Assembly: GCF_016428645.1 (NCBI RefSeq)
Contig: NZ_JAELXW010000071.1
Span: 1-44,152, forward strand
Source: Glycomyces salinus
GTDB taxonomy: Bacteria; Actinomycetota; Actinomycetes; Mycobacteriales; Micromonosporaceae
DNA: 44,152 nt
Direction: 5' to 3'
Program-made: the position numbers and the translations under genes
Notes under the pieces: generated by a model
The model's input: the letters and a program-made list of their open reading frames with translations, nothing else
The model's database searches: none
What the model was told of the DNA's origin: nothing
Shown here: positions 33,901 to 41,271 of the stretch, one piece after another
Layout: each line of letters starts with the position of its first letter
How positions within the stretch are numbered: the first letter of the stretch is position 1

Positions 33901-34437
33901 ATCCTGCTCTACGCTCCGACCTGGCGAGACCGGCGGCAGAGCAGCGGCGAAGGTCTCGACCTGGAACTCGAGGTCGACCTGCGGAAGCTGGCCGACCGCG
34001 TCGGGGACGAGTACACGGTCCTGTTCCGAAAGCACGCCATGTCCCGAGGCCAGCTGCCGATGGAATACCGCGGCGCGGCCCTCGACGCCTCCGCCTACCA
34101 CGACGTCCAGGACCTGCTCGTCGCCACCGATCTGCTGGTAACCGACTACTCCTCGCTGATGTTCGACTTCGCGAACACCGGTCGACCCATGGTCTTCTAC
34201 ACCTACGACCTGGAACGGTACCGCGACGAGATTCGCGGCTTCTACTTCGACTTCGAGTCCGTGGCGCCGGGGCCGCTGGTGCCGACCGAAGACGAGCTCA
34301 CCGCGGCGATCTCCGGCATCGACCTGATCCGCGAGCGCTACGACGACCGGTACCGGGAATTCCGGAGCAAGTTCTGCACCTGGGACGACGGCAAGGCCGC
34401 GGCGGAAGTGGCCGACGCGGTGTTCGGCGCGGTATGA
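30943..34437 (+). CDS. Bifunctional GT2 glycosyltransferase / CDP-glycerol glycerophosphotransferase
   Basis: This is a 1164-residue fusion. The N-terminus (about 12-260) is a GT-A family 2 glycosyltransferase with LSVIVPIFDVERYLDACLRS, VDDGS (46-50) and the metal-binding DSDD (98-101). The C-terminus (about 800-1160) is a Glyphos_transf (TagF-like) domain with QTWHGTPLKRIGFD near 892, NPHYRASIAREAPMWDY, ILLYAPTWRDRR and LLVTDYSSLMFDF near 1067. The middle (about 330-780) is a large region of beta-rich repeats I do not recognise. TagF-like enzymes polymerise glycerol-phosphate from CDP-glycerol onto lipid-linked wall polymers at the inner membrane face. No signal peptide or membrane helix was seen. 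Confidence 0.92.
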   Translation: MPEVDEASPIPTLSVIVPIFDVERYLDACLRSIAEQSLTDLEVIMVDDGSKDASASIAEAWEKRDDRFTLLTQENRGPGCARNRGIDRARGKYLAFMDSDDIVLQDAYRRMVGVLEETGSDFAVGGLEQYDGRSHWKIDKYHQTVQSDARRQHISASPELLHDTLVPNKVWRSSFVNRHGIRFPEWNYYEDIPTLIYAHFIADHVDLVSEPMFYWRIRESGDSITQDLSTDIRKFTDRAAGIGKNLELFSRHHSQRLHAEYTRHVLRWDFRYYLNIFDMLGERYREAVHETVRAIVGPDAKTLLEDLGFTDRIKYELLLDGDLSSLAVYARLCRERRLDEIPAVARDGRAELDLASRIDIGPGFDTGILECTDQLRLVSSVSDLRIETGALVIEGTARISRLTGIDRRQEQVQVWLEDGDSRIEARVEPRTDPGAAARAGIGIVGAEHTGFTATIPISSIHRRGRGSSRNWTVMGSATCGGLRTSGPLKPSTSIRPLLRRLSGSTWLRASSAHKGTLTVRLRDEFVVATRASIDDDAVELCLWTSPGFSGELLLVLPGIEETTCEVPITRRRPFARTGIARIPTSMLRRAVDESDRSDERSWRVYAWSKTRNSSRRVDATEDFQAARRIAGDREWFPLRTGPGVLRIVDQPTRPLLRRADWGADASLSLDIEYPRAGSVSEVVLRSEAADVAHLFPVEPTARGCRARMDLGAMAAFGRTQPIRAGIWDLCLREDDEEIPVGVADGTSGWLPVETRHRSRGYAVVGRRFRSAAVLVESDLDEYERGRANQHRLRTVAYPAAKGRLRDAILYEDYQGRHFSDSPRGIFEELTARGADLEHLVVSDDQQATVPDGAVPIRRNGREYYDAMAQCRFIIASTHLPAWFEKADDQTVVQTWHGTPLKRIGFDVNSKDYINPHYRASIAREAPMWDYVVSASDYTSPIMRSAFGYHGPLLETGLPRNDRFFGPDAEACYRNVRDRLGIPQDRKILLYAPTWRDRRQSSGEGLDLELEVDLRKLADRVGDEYTVLFRKHAMSRGQLPMEYRGAALDASAYHDVQDLLVATDLLVTDYSSLMFDFANTGRPMVFYTYDLERYRDEIRGFYFDFESVAPGPLVPTEDELTAAISGIDLIRERYDDRYREFRSKFCTWDDGKAAAEVADAVFGAV

Positions 34438-34501
34438 GTTCAACTGGCCGTTCATGCGGCATTAACCGGTATGAGTCCACCAGTTCAGGTAAAAAGGGAC
34501 G

Positions 34502-35005
34502 ATGTCATCTAGTCCGGAAACCAGCGCCCGTCAGTACACTCCCCGCCGGACCGGGAAGTCGCGGCTTCTCCGGTTCGCGCTTACCGTGGCCGGTCTCGAA
34601 GTAGTCGGCATCGCCGCCGTCACCGCGTTTCTGGCGCTCGGCCGTCTCGACTCCACACTCGCGGCATTGCTGGTCCTTACACTGATCGTCCTCGGCGGAT
34701 TCGCCGTGATCGCGGCCGTCCTCGCCCTCATCAGCATCCGGCTGCGCGACGACCTTCGCGAGAGCGGCGACAGGCTCGCGCGCATCCAGAAAGAGCTCGC
34801 CTACAGCGGCGCTCCGCCCGTGATCCACCCGACTGACAAGGCGGACACGGACCTTATAGGAGCCCTGGCCGAATTCCGGACCGAAGCGATGCTGTGCCAC
34901 GACCGCACCGCCGACGCACTCGAAGACCTCAGTCGCCAGGTCGCCGGCCTCCACGGACGGCAGCCGAACCAGCGCACGGCACGCAGCGACCTCGAGACCG
35001 TATGA
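34502..35005 (+). CDS. Small membrane protein of the wall-polymer locus
   Basis: The 167-residue protein has two adjacent membrane helices (about 24-47 and 54-80). A charged helical stretch with coiled-coil character follows (IRLRDDLRESGDRLARIQKELAY), then a cytoplasmic tail. I do not recognise a family. The stop overlaps the start of the next glycosyltransferase as ATGA, and AAAAAGGGA precedes its own ATG. It could be a membrane anchor or scaffold for the flanking soluble glycosyltransferases. That is inference from position and shape only. Confidence 0.8.
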   Translation: MSSSPETSARQYTPRRTGKSRLLRFALTVAGLEVVGIAAVTAFLALGRLDSTLAALLVLTLIVLGGFAVIAAVLALISIRLRDDLRESGDRLARIQKELAYSGAPPVIHPTDKADTDLIGALAEFRTEAMLCHDRTADALEDLSRQVAGLHGRQPNQRTARSDLETV

Positions 35006-37008
35006 TCACCGAGCTCCTGCTGAAGCACGTCCCCAAAGGCACCGCACTGGTGGCGACGACGGGGTTCTCACCGCCTGACCGCGCCGAGCCGCACCGCAGG
35101 CCCCCCGCTCGACTCAGGACGGTGGATCTCGACGCGTGCGAGCCCAGTGAACGGCCCGCCCCGCCGAAATCGGGCACCGTGGTGGTCCAGGCGCGCACTT
35201 TCACCGACCTCCGGCGTGCGGTGTCGCTCGGTTCGATGCTCCCCGAGGCGCGGCGGCTCCTCGTCATCGTCGAAGAGACCCAGGGCATCCATCTGCCGAC
35301 GCTGTCGCAGCGCACCGAGATCCGACAGATCCGGTTCGACCGCTCCGACGGCTGGAGCTGGGCCCTCGACGTGCGATTCCGCAAGGCCACAGCGCCGCGC
35401 CGCGTGCTCGCGGAAGCCGCCGGAACACACCGTCACGGGCCCGCCCACATGGCGCCGCGCGTGGCGCTGGTGGGCCGCGGCGCCGCCCACTGGCGTCCCG
35501 GCGATCCCGGTGCGGTGACATCGCCGTGGCAGCACCAGCGCGACGAGGACGATCGGTTCTCCCCGGCGGACCTGGTGATCCACACTGAACCCGCCGACCC
35601 GGCCACTTGGCCCGACCCGCGGGCGCGCCTGGTGGAGCAACTCGACTGCGACCGGCTCACCTGGTCCGAGCTGGGCCGGTCCGAGGCCGGGCACGACGCC
35701 CGGGGGCTGGTCAGTGAGGTGTCATGCGTCGAAGCGGTGCCCCCGATCGACGAAGCGACGGTGAATCCGATCGGATTCGCCGACCGGCACACCGCCAGTG
35801 CGGCCGAACTCGCGCAGACGGACGGCCGCTGGACCGTCCGCAGCGCCGCTGAAGACTTCGAACCGGTGGTACTGCCGCACTCGGGCGCCGTCGGCGACGC
35901 TGACATCGCCAAACTCCGAAGCCTGCGGTCCATCACCATCCGATGGGGACATCACTCCGGCCCCTTGGCGGCCGTCCGCGCCGCCGCCAGTCTCGCCGCA
36001 GCGGGCGTTCCGCTCGCTTCGCCGCCTCCGCCGCTCTGGGCCGGCGCGCTCGGCCCGGAACTGACCCGCGTCCTCGTCGCGGGCGCCGACATCGATCTCG
36101 ACGACCCGGTCGCCCGCGAGGAGCACAGTATTCGACTGCGCCGCGCCGCACTGCGTACTCATTCGACGGCCGCCCGGTGGGCTCACCTGTCGGAGAAAGC
36201 CGGATTCCCCGGTCCGAGACGACCCACCGTGTCGGTGCTGCTGTGCACCAGACGCCCGGAGTTCATCCCGTTCGCTCTCGCCCAGATCGCCCGCCAGCGC
36301 CACGTCGACCTCGAAGTCATCCTGACGCTGCACGGGATCGCAGCGGACCTGCCCGAGCCCAAGCGGGCGATCGCCGAGTTCCCCCGACCGCTCACCGTCG
36401 TCGACGTCCCGAGCACGGAGGTCTTCGGAGCGGCATTGAACCTCGGTGCCCAGGCCGCCTCCGGCGACTTCCTCGCCAAATGGGATGACGACGACTGGTA
36501 CGGGCCCGAGTTCCTCTCGGACCTGCTGCTGGCCCGCTCCTACACCGGCGCCGACCTGATCGGCTGCGGCGACCAGTACATATACCTGCAACCGCTGGAT
36601 GTGACCCTCTTCAGACGCATCGCCACCGAACGCTACGCCGGGCACGTGACGGGAGGTTCCATGCTGATCGACCGCGACCTGTTCAACGAGGTCGGAGGCT
36701 TCGCCCCGCTTCCTTGGGGAGAAGACCGAAGCCTGCTCATCGCGGTCGACGCCGCGGGCGGGCGAACCTACCGCGCGCACTCCTTGGGATATCTCGTGCA
36801 CCGCAGGGAATCAGGGCACACCTGGAACCCTTCCGTCGCCCACTTCCTCGACCGCGCCACCAACCAGCGGCACGGATTCGCACCCAGCGCACTACTGGAA
36901 TTCGACGACCTCGAGACGGAACTCGTCGCTTTGAACGGCGGGTCTCCCTTCGAGGCCGTCTGGCCGCGAGGCTCGTCCGCGGCCGGAGGCCGAAGCCCCG
37001 GCGAATGA
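35002..37008 (+). CDS. GT2 glycosyltransferase with long uncharacterised N-terminal half
   Basis: The protein has 668 residues from the overlapping ATG at 35002. Earlier in-frame codons lie inside the preceding gene and are not used. A GT-A domain occupies about 408-620: TVSVLLCTRRPEFIPFALAQIARQ, LNLGAQAASGDFLAKWDDDDWYGPEFL with the metal-binding DDDD near 492, and GGSMLIDRDLFNEVGGF with EDRSLL. The first 400 residues are not recognised. They contain scattered strands and a segment DADIAKLRSLRSITIRWGHHS that could be a second GT-like domain. It is coupled to the membrane protein upstream and follows the TagF-like fusion, so it likely decorates the same wall polymer. Confidence 0.85.
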   Translation: MITELLLKHVPKGTALVATTGFSPPDRAEPHRRPPARLRTVDLDACEPSERPAPPKSGTVVVQARTFTDLRRAVSLGSMLPEARRLLVIVEETQGIHLPTLSQRTEIRQIRFDRSDGWSWALDVRFRKATAPRRVLAEAAGTHRHGPAHMAPRVALVGRGAAHWRPGDPGAVTSPWQHQRDEDDRFSPADLVIHTEPADPATWPDPRARLVEQLDCDRLTWSELGRSEAGHDARGLVSEVSCVEAVPPIDEATVNPIGFADRHTASAAELAQTDGRWTVRSAAEDFEPVVLPHSGAVGDADIAKLRSLRSITIRWGHHSGPLAAVRAAASLAAAGVPLASPPPPLWAGALGPELTRVLVAGADIDLDDPVAREEHSIRLRRAALRTHSTAARWAHLSEKAGFPGPRRPTVSVLLCTRRPEFIPFALAQIARQRHVDLEVILTLHGIAADLPEPKRAIAEFPRPLTVVDVPSTEVFGAALNLGAQAASGDFLAKWDDDDWYGPEFLSDLLLARSYTGADLIGCGDQYIYLQPLDVTLFRRIATERYAGHVTGGSMLIDRDLFNEVGGFAPLPWGEDRSLLIAVDAAGGRTYRAHSLGYLVHRRESGHTWNPSVAHFLDRATNQRHGFAPSALLEFDDLETELVALNGGSPFEAVWPRGSSAAGGRSPGE

Positions 37009-37029
37009 CGGGGCGTAGGGTTTCGGATC

Positions 37030-37785
37030 ATGGATGCGTTGACAGGACGCTATGGCCGGGACGTCGCTTCGGCGATGGGGACGGTGTTCGGGCCGCGCCT
37101 GATTGGTGTCTACCTGCACGGCTCTGCGGTGCTCGGCGGGTTCGATCCCCGGCGAAGCGACATCGACATTCTCGCCGTCTGCGAAGGGCCGATCAGGGTG
37201 GCGGAACAGTCGGCCGTGGCGGATCGGTTGAGCGAGCGGCAGCTCCCCTGCCCCGCCCAGGGGCTGGAGTTGAGCATCGTCACGCCGGCGGTCGCCCAGC
37301 ATCCCACGGCGCAGCCGGCTTTCGAGTTTCACATGACCACGGCACCGGAGGACGGCAAGGTCGTCGACGGTCACGGGCTCGATGGCGACCCCGACCTGGT
37401 GCTGCATTTTGCCGTGTGCCGCAGTGCCGGGCGCGTGCTCGGTTCAGGCCCGGCCGCGGCCGAGGTGTTCGCCCCGGTCTCCCGTGACCTCGTCGTCGCG
37501 CAACTCGAGCTCGAGCTGCGCTGGGCCGTCGAGCACGCCGACGGCGAGTACACGGTGCTCAACGCCTGTCGTGCCTGGCGATTCGCGGTGGACGACGCTC
37601 TGGTGTCCAAGGTCGACGGCGGGCGATGGGCGCTCGACCGAGTGGCGGGCCCGGACCGCGAGCTGATCCAGACTGCCCTCGACCGCCAACGAGGCGCCCT
37701 CGCCTCAGAGCTCGACCCCGACGCCGTCCGTCGATTCATTCGACAATCTCTCTCACACCTCACTGGCGCTTTGCCGAAGCAGTAA
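37030..37785 (+). CDS. Nucleotidyltransferase, aminoglycoside adenylyltransferase (AadA)-like
   Basis: The 251-residue protein has the polymerase-beta-type motif GVYLHGSAVLGGFDPRRSDIDILAV, that is GS-x10-D-x-D with the two metal-binding Asp. A C-terminal helical domain follows (EHADGEYTVLNACRAWRFAVDDALVSKVDGGRWAL), typical of AadA/DUF4111 proteins. Relatives transfer AMP to streptomycin or spectinomycin. The fit to a true resistance enzyme is plausible but not proven, since many homologues are silent housekeeping copies. It starts 21 bases after the wall-polymer genes and may be read through from them. Confidence 0.8.
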   Translation: MDALTGRYGRDVASAMGTVFGPRLIGVYLHGSAVLGGFDPRRSDIDILAVCEGPIRVAEQSAVADRLSERQLPCPAQGLELSIVTPAVAQHPTAQPAFEFHMTTAPEDGKVVDGHGLDGDPDLVLHFAVCRSAGRVLGSGPAAAEVFAPVSRDLVVAQLELELRWAVEHADGEYTVLNACRAWRFAVDDALVSKVDGGRWALDRVAGPDRELIQTALDRQRGALASELDPDAVRRFIRQSLSHLTGALPKQ

Positions 37786-37946
37786 CCCCCTTCTTGTCGC
37801 CGCCCTCGGCGTGCGGCGGTGTTGAACCCAACCGGTTCGTTGAGGTCCCACATGGCTCAGCGCTGCATCATGATCCGATGAGTCACCTCAAGAACGTTGG
37901 TATCGGGATTCTTCTGGGGATACGGCACTGCCGCTCCGGCCGGAGG

Positions 37947-38387
37947 TCATGGTCGTTCCGCGGCGCGCTTGAGGTGGCCGAGCCAGGCGGTGAGCGACTC
38001 CTCCAGGGCCGCCTGCATTCCGGTGACATCGGCCAGCACTGGGGGCCCGTCCCAGGACTCCTCGGTTCGGACGCGCACCGTGTCGCCGTCCGGTTCGAGG
38101 GTCCAGGAGTGGATCCCCTCGATACCATATGCCGCGCCGCCCCATAGGATCCGGTGCGGCGCCTCGATCGTGTACACCGTGGACTCGATGTCGAGACCGC
38201 CGGTGCTCCAGCGGAAGGCGCGGTTCTTCCGCAGCGATCCCGCGGCTTCCGCGAAGGTGATGTCCGGTTGCCACCTCGGCCACGAGGGCACGTCGGTCAG
38301 CAGTGCCCACACCTTCTCGAGCTGGGCGTCGATGGCGATGCCGCGGTCCACGACCACCGGCGCGTTCTGATCGATGCTATCTCTCAT
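37947..38387 (-). CDS. SRPBCC-superfamily protein (polyketide cyclase/dehydrase-like)
   Basis: The 146-residue protein has the START-like helix-grip pattern: VVVDRGIAIDAQLEKVWALLTDVPSWPRWQPDI at the N-terminus, FRWSTGGLDIESTVYTIEAPHRILWGG in the middle, and a long C-terminal helix LEESLTAWLGHLKRAAE. These proteins bind hydrophobic ligands and include cyclases and stress proteins, but the ligand is unknown. It lies 49 bases downstream of the LAL regulator on the same strand and is probably cotranscribed with it. No strong ribosome-binding site is visible. The remaining gap 37786-37946 holds no recognised gene. Confidence 0.88.
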   Translation of the reverse strand: MRDSIDQNAPVVVDRGIAIDAQLEKVWALLTDVPSWPRWQPDITFAEAAGSLRKNRAFRWSTGGLDIESTVYTIEAPHRILWGGAAYGIEGIHSWTLEPDGDTVRVRTEESWDGPPVLADVTGMQAALEESLTAWLGHLKRAAERP

Positions 38388-38436
38388 GCGACCAGCATCG
38401 CTCCGGTCCGGGGCGGTCCGCGTCGGTGAAAACCAC

Positions 38437-41112
38437 CTAGTTCAGGTCGGGCATGTCCCGCAATTGCCGACGCGAGGTGATGCCCAGCTTGCGGAAGATG
38501 TTGCGCAGGTGGGCGTCGACCGTCCGCGGGCTCAGGAACAGCCGCGTGGCCACCTCCTTCGAGGTCGCCCCGGTGGCGACCTCTCGCGCGATGTGCGTCT
38601 CCTGCATGGTCAGGCGGTCGTAGGTGTGCTCCGAGCGCGAGCGGGCCGCCTCTCCGGTCGCGCGCAGCTCGTCCGCGGCACGGCTGGCGAACGCCTCCAT
38701 GCCGATGTCGGAGCACTGCTCATAGGCGGTGCGCAGCTGCTCGCGGGCGTCGCGGCGGCGGCCCGACCGGCGCAGCCATTCCCCATAGCGCAGGTGCGCC
38801 CGCGCCAGGTCGGGCGCGAGCGAGGTGCGCCGCAGCCGCTCGATCGCCTCCCGGTAGTCGTCCTCGTCCCCGCCGACCAGGGCCCTCGATCCGGCGGCGG
38901 TGCCCAGGGCGTAGTCGGTCCCGGCCGGTTCGGTGCGCTCGATCAGCGAGGCGAGCGCCGTTCTGGCGGTGCCGTCCTCGCCGCAGTGGACCGCGGCCTC
39001 GATCAGTTCGGGCAGGACCATGCCGGTCAGCAGGCCGCCCTTGTCCAACGCTCGCTCGGCCGCCTTGAGGGCGGCGGGGTAGTCGGCCAGGCCGTTGTAG
39101 AGGACGGCCGCGGGTCCGGGGTCCTGTTCGACCATTTGGCCGACGCCCCGGTTCGCGGCGTCGGCGAACAGGTCGATCCCCTCTCGGCGGCGGCCCCGTA
39201 TCCCGGCCAGGAACACCCTCGAGTACATCTGCGGCACGTCGCCGACGGCGTCGGCGATCGCCTCCTCCTCGGCGATCGCGGCGATCGCCCGCCCGAAGTC
39301 GCCGGCGAAGACCGCCGACATCGCCGCCTGCGAGAGACCGAGCCGGATCGTGATCGGTGAACCGGACTCTCTTCCGGTGCGCACCAGCCAGTCGACGATC
39401 GAGGTGTGCAGGTCCATGTCCCACAGTTCGCCCGCGACCATCGTGGCCAGCGCCGGTGCGCGCTTCCAGCCCTCGTCGTCGCCGGTCAGCGCCCGGCGCA
39501 GCGCCGGGACGCCCGCGCGGTGCCCCTCAGTACTCAGGCGTATCAGCGCTTCGAGCAGGTCGGGCGCCGACGCGGGCGGCGCGGTCGCGGATGCCTCCAG
39601 GACCCGGTCCATCACCCCGGCGGCCCTGCTGACGACCAGTCCCATCTCCAGGGCCGCCACGTGGCATTCGCGCGAGCGCTGCGGGTCGGTCTCGGCCAGG
39701 CGCCGCGCCGCCCGCAGGATGTGCTCGGGCCCGCCGTCGGCCCCTGAGACGAACGCGATCCGGCCCCGCAGCAGGTCGACCTCCGCCAGCCGGGCGGCAT
39801 CGAGCCTTTCGGCGTCGACGCTGGACAGCAGGGTCGAAGCCGCGCTCGGATCGCCGGCTTCCAGCGCCGTCCGCGAGGCCGCGATCGTGCGCTCGGTCTG
39901 CTTGCCCGGATCGAGCGACAGCGCCGCCGCCCGCTCCCAGAACGCGGCGGCGGCCGCTACTCCCCCGCGCGCCTGCGCCCGTGAGGCGGACGAGGCGAGG
40001 TCGGCGGCGACGTCCTCGTCGGGCCCGGCGGTGGCCTGCGCGCGGTGCCAGGCCCGGCGGTCCGGCGCGGCGACCGGGTCGGTGACCTCGGCCAAGGCCC
40101 GGTGCGCCGCGCGCCGCTGGTCCGGTTCGGCCGCCCGATACGCGGCCGAGCGCGCCAGCGGATGGCAGAACCGCGTGCGCGTGTCGAACCGCGCCAGGCC
40201 CGAGGACTCGACGGCGGCGCTCGCCGCCGGAACGTCGATGCCCATCAGTTCGGCCGAGGCCCACAGCAGCGAGGGGTCGCCGGTGGGGTCGGCTCCCGCC
40301 ACGGTCAGCAGCAGTCGCGCGTCGGCGTTCAATGCCGTCACCCTGGACCGGAAGCTCCGCTCGACCCGGCCCGCGACCGGTGACGGCGTCGGCAGTCCGA
40401 ATCCGCCGGCCTTTGGCAGCTCGATGAGAGCCAGCGGGTTCCCGCGCGCCTCGGCCAGCACCCGGTCGCGGACCCGCTGATCGATCGTCACCGCCTTGGC
40501 CTCGGCCAGCAGGGCGCGCGCGTCGGCCTCCGACAGTCCGCCGAGGGCCAGTTCGGGCAACTCGTCCAGGCTCTGGACGGCCTCTGAGTCGCGCGAGGCC
40601 AGCAGCAGCGCGATCGGTTCTGCGGCGATGCGCCTGGCCAGGAAGGCCAGTGCCTTCGCGGAGGCGTCGTCGAGCCAGTGGGCGTCGTCGACCAGGCACA
40701 GCAGTGGACGGTCCGCGGCGGCGGCCGAGAGCAGGCCGAGAGCGGCCAGCCCGACCCGGAACGGGTCCGGCGGGTCCTCGGCCATGCCGAAGGCCACCCG
40801 CAGCGAGTCGCGTTCGGGGGCCGGAAGCTCGTCCAGTCGCGCCAGGATCGGCACGCACAGCTGGTGCAGTGCCGCGAACGGCAGCTCCCCCTCGAATTCC
40901 GACCCGGTGGCGCGCACGATCGCGAACCGGTTCGCCGAGGTGTGCTCGAGATGGTCGAGCAGGGCGCTCTTGCCGATGCCCGGCTCTCCGCGGAGCACGA
41001 GCGCGCCGCCTTCGCCGCGCCCGGCGGCGTCGACGAACTCCCGCAGGCGCTCGATCTGTTCGCCTCGGCCGACGAGCCGACGGGGCGGCTGAGTGCGCAT
41101 GGCGCCAACCAT
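38437..41112 (-). CDS. LAL-family LuxR transcriptional activator, second copy
   Basis: This 891-residue protein has the same plan as the regulator at 24233. Walker A is GEPGIGKS (42-49) and Walker B reads LLCLVDDAHWLDDASAKAL. A TPR-like helical middle is followed by the C-terminal LuxR helix-turn-helix (TMQETHIAREVATGATSKEVATRLFLSPRTVDAHLRNIFRKLGI). The HTH tail is the clearest match between the two. It is divergent from the MFS exporter operon, which it may activate, and is followed by the SRPBCC gene. An ATG four codons in (41100) is an equally good start, because neither has a strong ribosome-binding site. Confidence 0.92.
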   Translation of the reverse strand: MVGAMRTQPPRRLVGRGEQIERLREFVDAAGRGEGGALVLRGEPGIGKSALLDHLEHTSANRFAIVRATGSEFEGELPFAALHQLCVPILARLDELPAPERDSLRVAFGMAEDPPDPFRVGLAALGLLSAAAADRPLLCLVDDAHWLDDASAKALAFLARRIAAEPIALLLASRDSEAVQSLDELPELALGGLSEADARALLAEAKAVTIDQRVRDRVLAEARGNPLALIELPKAGGFGLPTPSPVAGRVERSFRSRVTALNADARLLLTVAGADPTGDPSLLWASAELMGIDVPAASAAVESSGLARFDTRTRFCHPLARSAAYRAAEPDQRRAAHRALAEVTDPVAAPDRRAWHRAQATAGPDEDVAADLASSASRAQARGGVAAAAAFWERAAALSLDPGKQTERTIAASRTALEAGDPSAASTLLSSVDAERLDAARLAEVDLLRGRIAFVSGADGGPEHILRAARRLAETDPQRSRECHVAALEMGLVVSRAAGVMDRVLEASATAPPASAPDLLEALIRLSTEGHRAGVPALRRALTGDDEGWKRAPALATMVAGELWDMDLHTSIVDWLVRTGRESGSPITIRLGLSQAAMSAVFAGDFGRAIAAIAEEEAIADAVGDVPQMYSRVFLAGIRGRRREGIDLFADAANRGVGQMVEQDPGPAAVLYNGLADYPAALKAAERALDKGGLLTGMVLPELIEAAVHCGEDGTARTALASLIERTEPAGTDYALGTAAGSRALVGGDEDDYREAIERLRRTSLAPDLARAHLRYGEWLRRSGRRRDAREQLRTAYEQCSDIGMEAFASRAADELRATGEAARSRSEHTYDRLTMQETHIAREVATGATSKEVATRLFLSPRTVDAHLRNIFRKLGITSRRQLRDMPDLN

Positions 41113-41211
41113 ACGTGGCCGGCCCCGGCGGCGCTCACCGCCGAAGTCGAGCGGACCCGCCTACGGCAGCGGGGGTTCGGGCGGGCGAACTAGGCGATCG
41201 TCACCGATGCG

Positions 41212-41223
41212 GGCGGGCCCGCC
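41212..41223. promoter_or_regulatory. Palindrome GGCGGGCCCGCC in the LAL/MFS divergent region
   Basis: This perfect 12-bp palindrome lies 49 bases before the MFS start. In a genome this GC-rich it may be chance. GAACG is repeated three times just downstream (about 41231-41260), which could also be a regulator site. Confidence 0.25.
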
Positions 41224-41271
41224 GCGAAGCGAACGTTGGGGACGGAACGCTCCCGAACGAAGGACGAGACG

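Noticed and set aside
37786..37946. Possible IS or gene remnant between the AadA-like and SRPBCC genes (reverse frame starting MWDLNEPVGFNTA)
   Set aside because: It runs into the antisense of the AadA-like gene, and no motif or terminal repeat could be confirmed.
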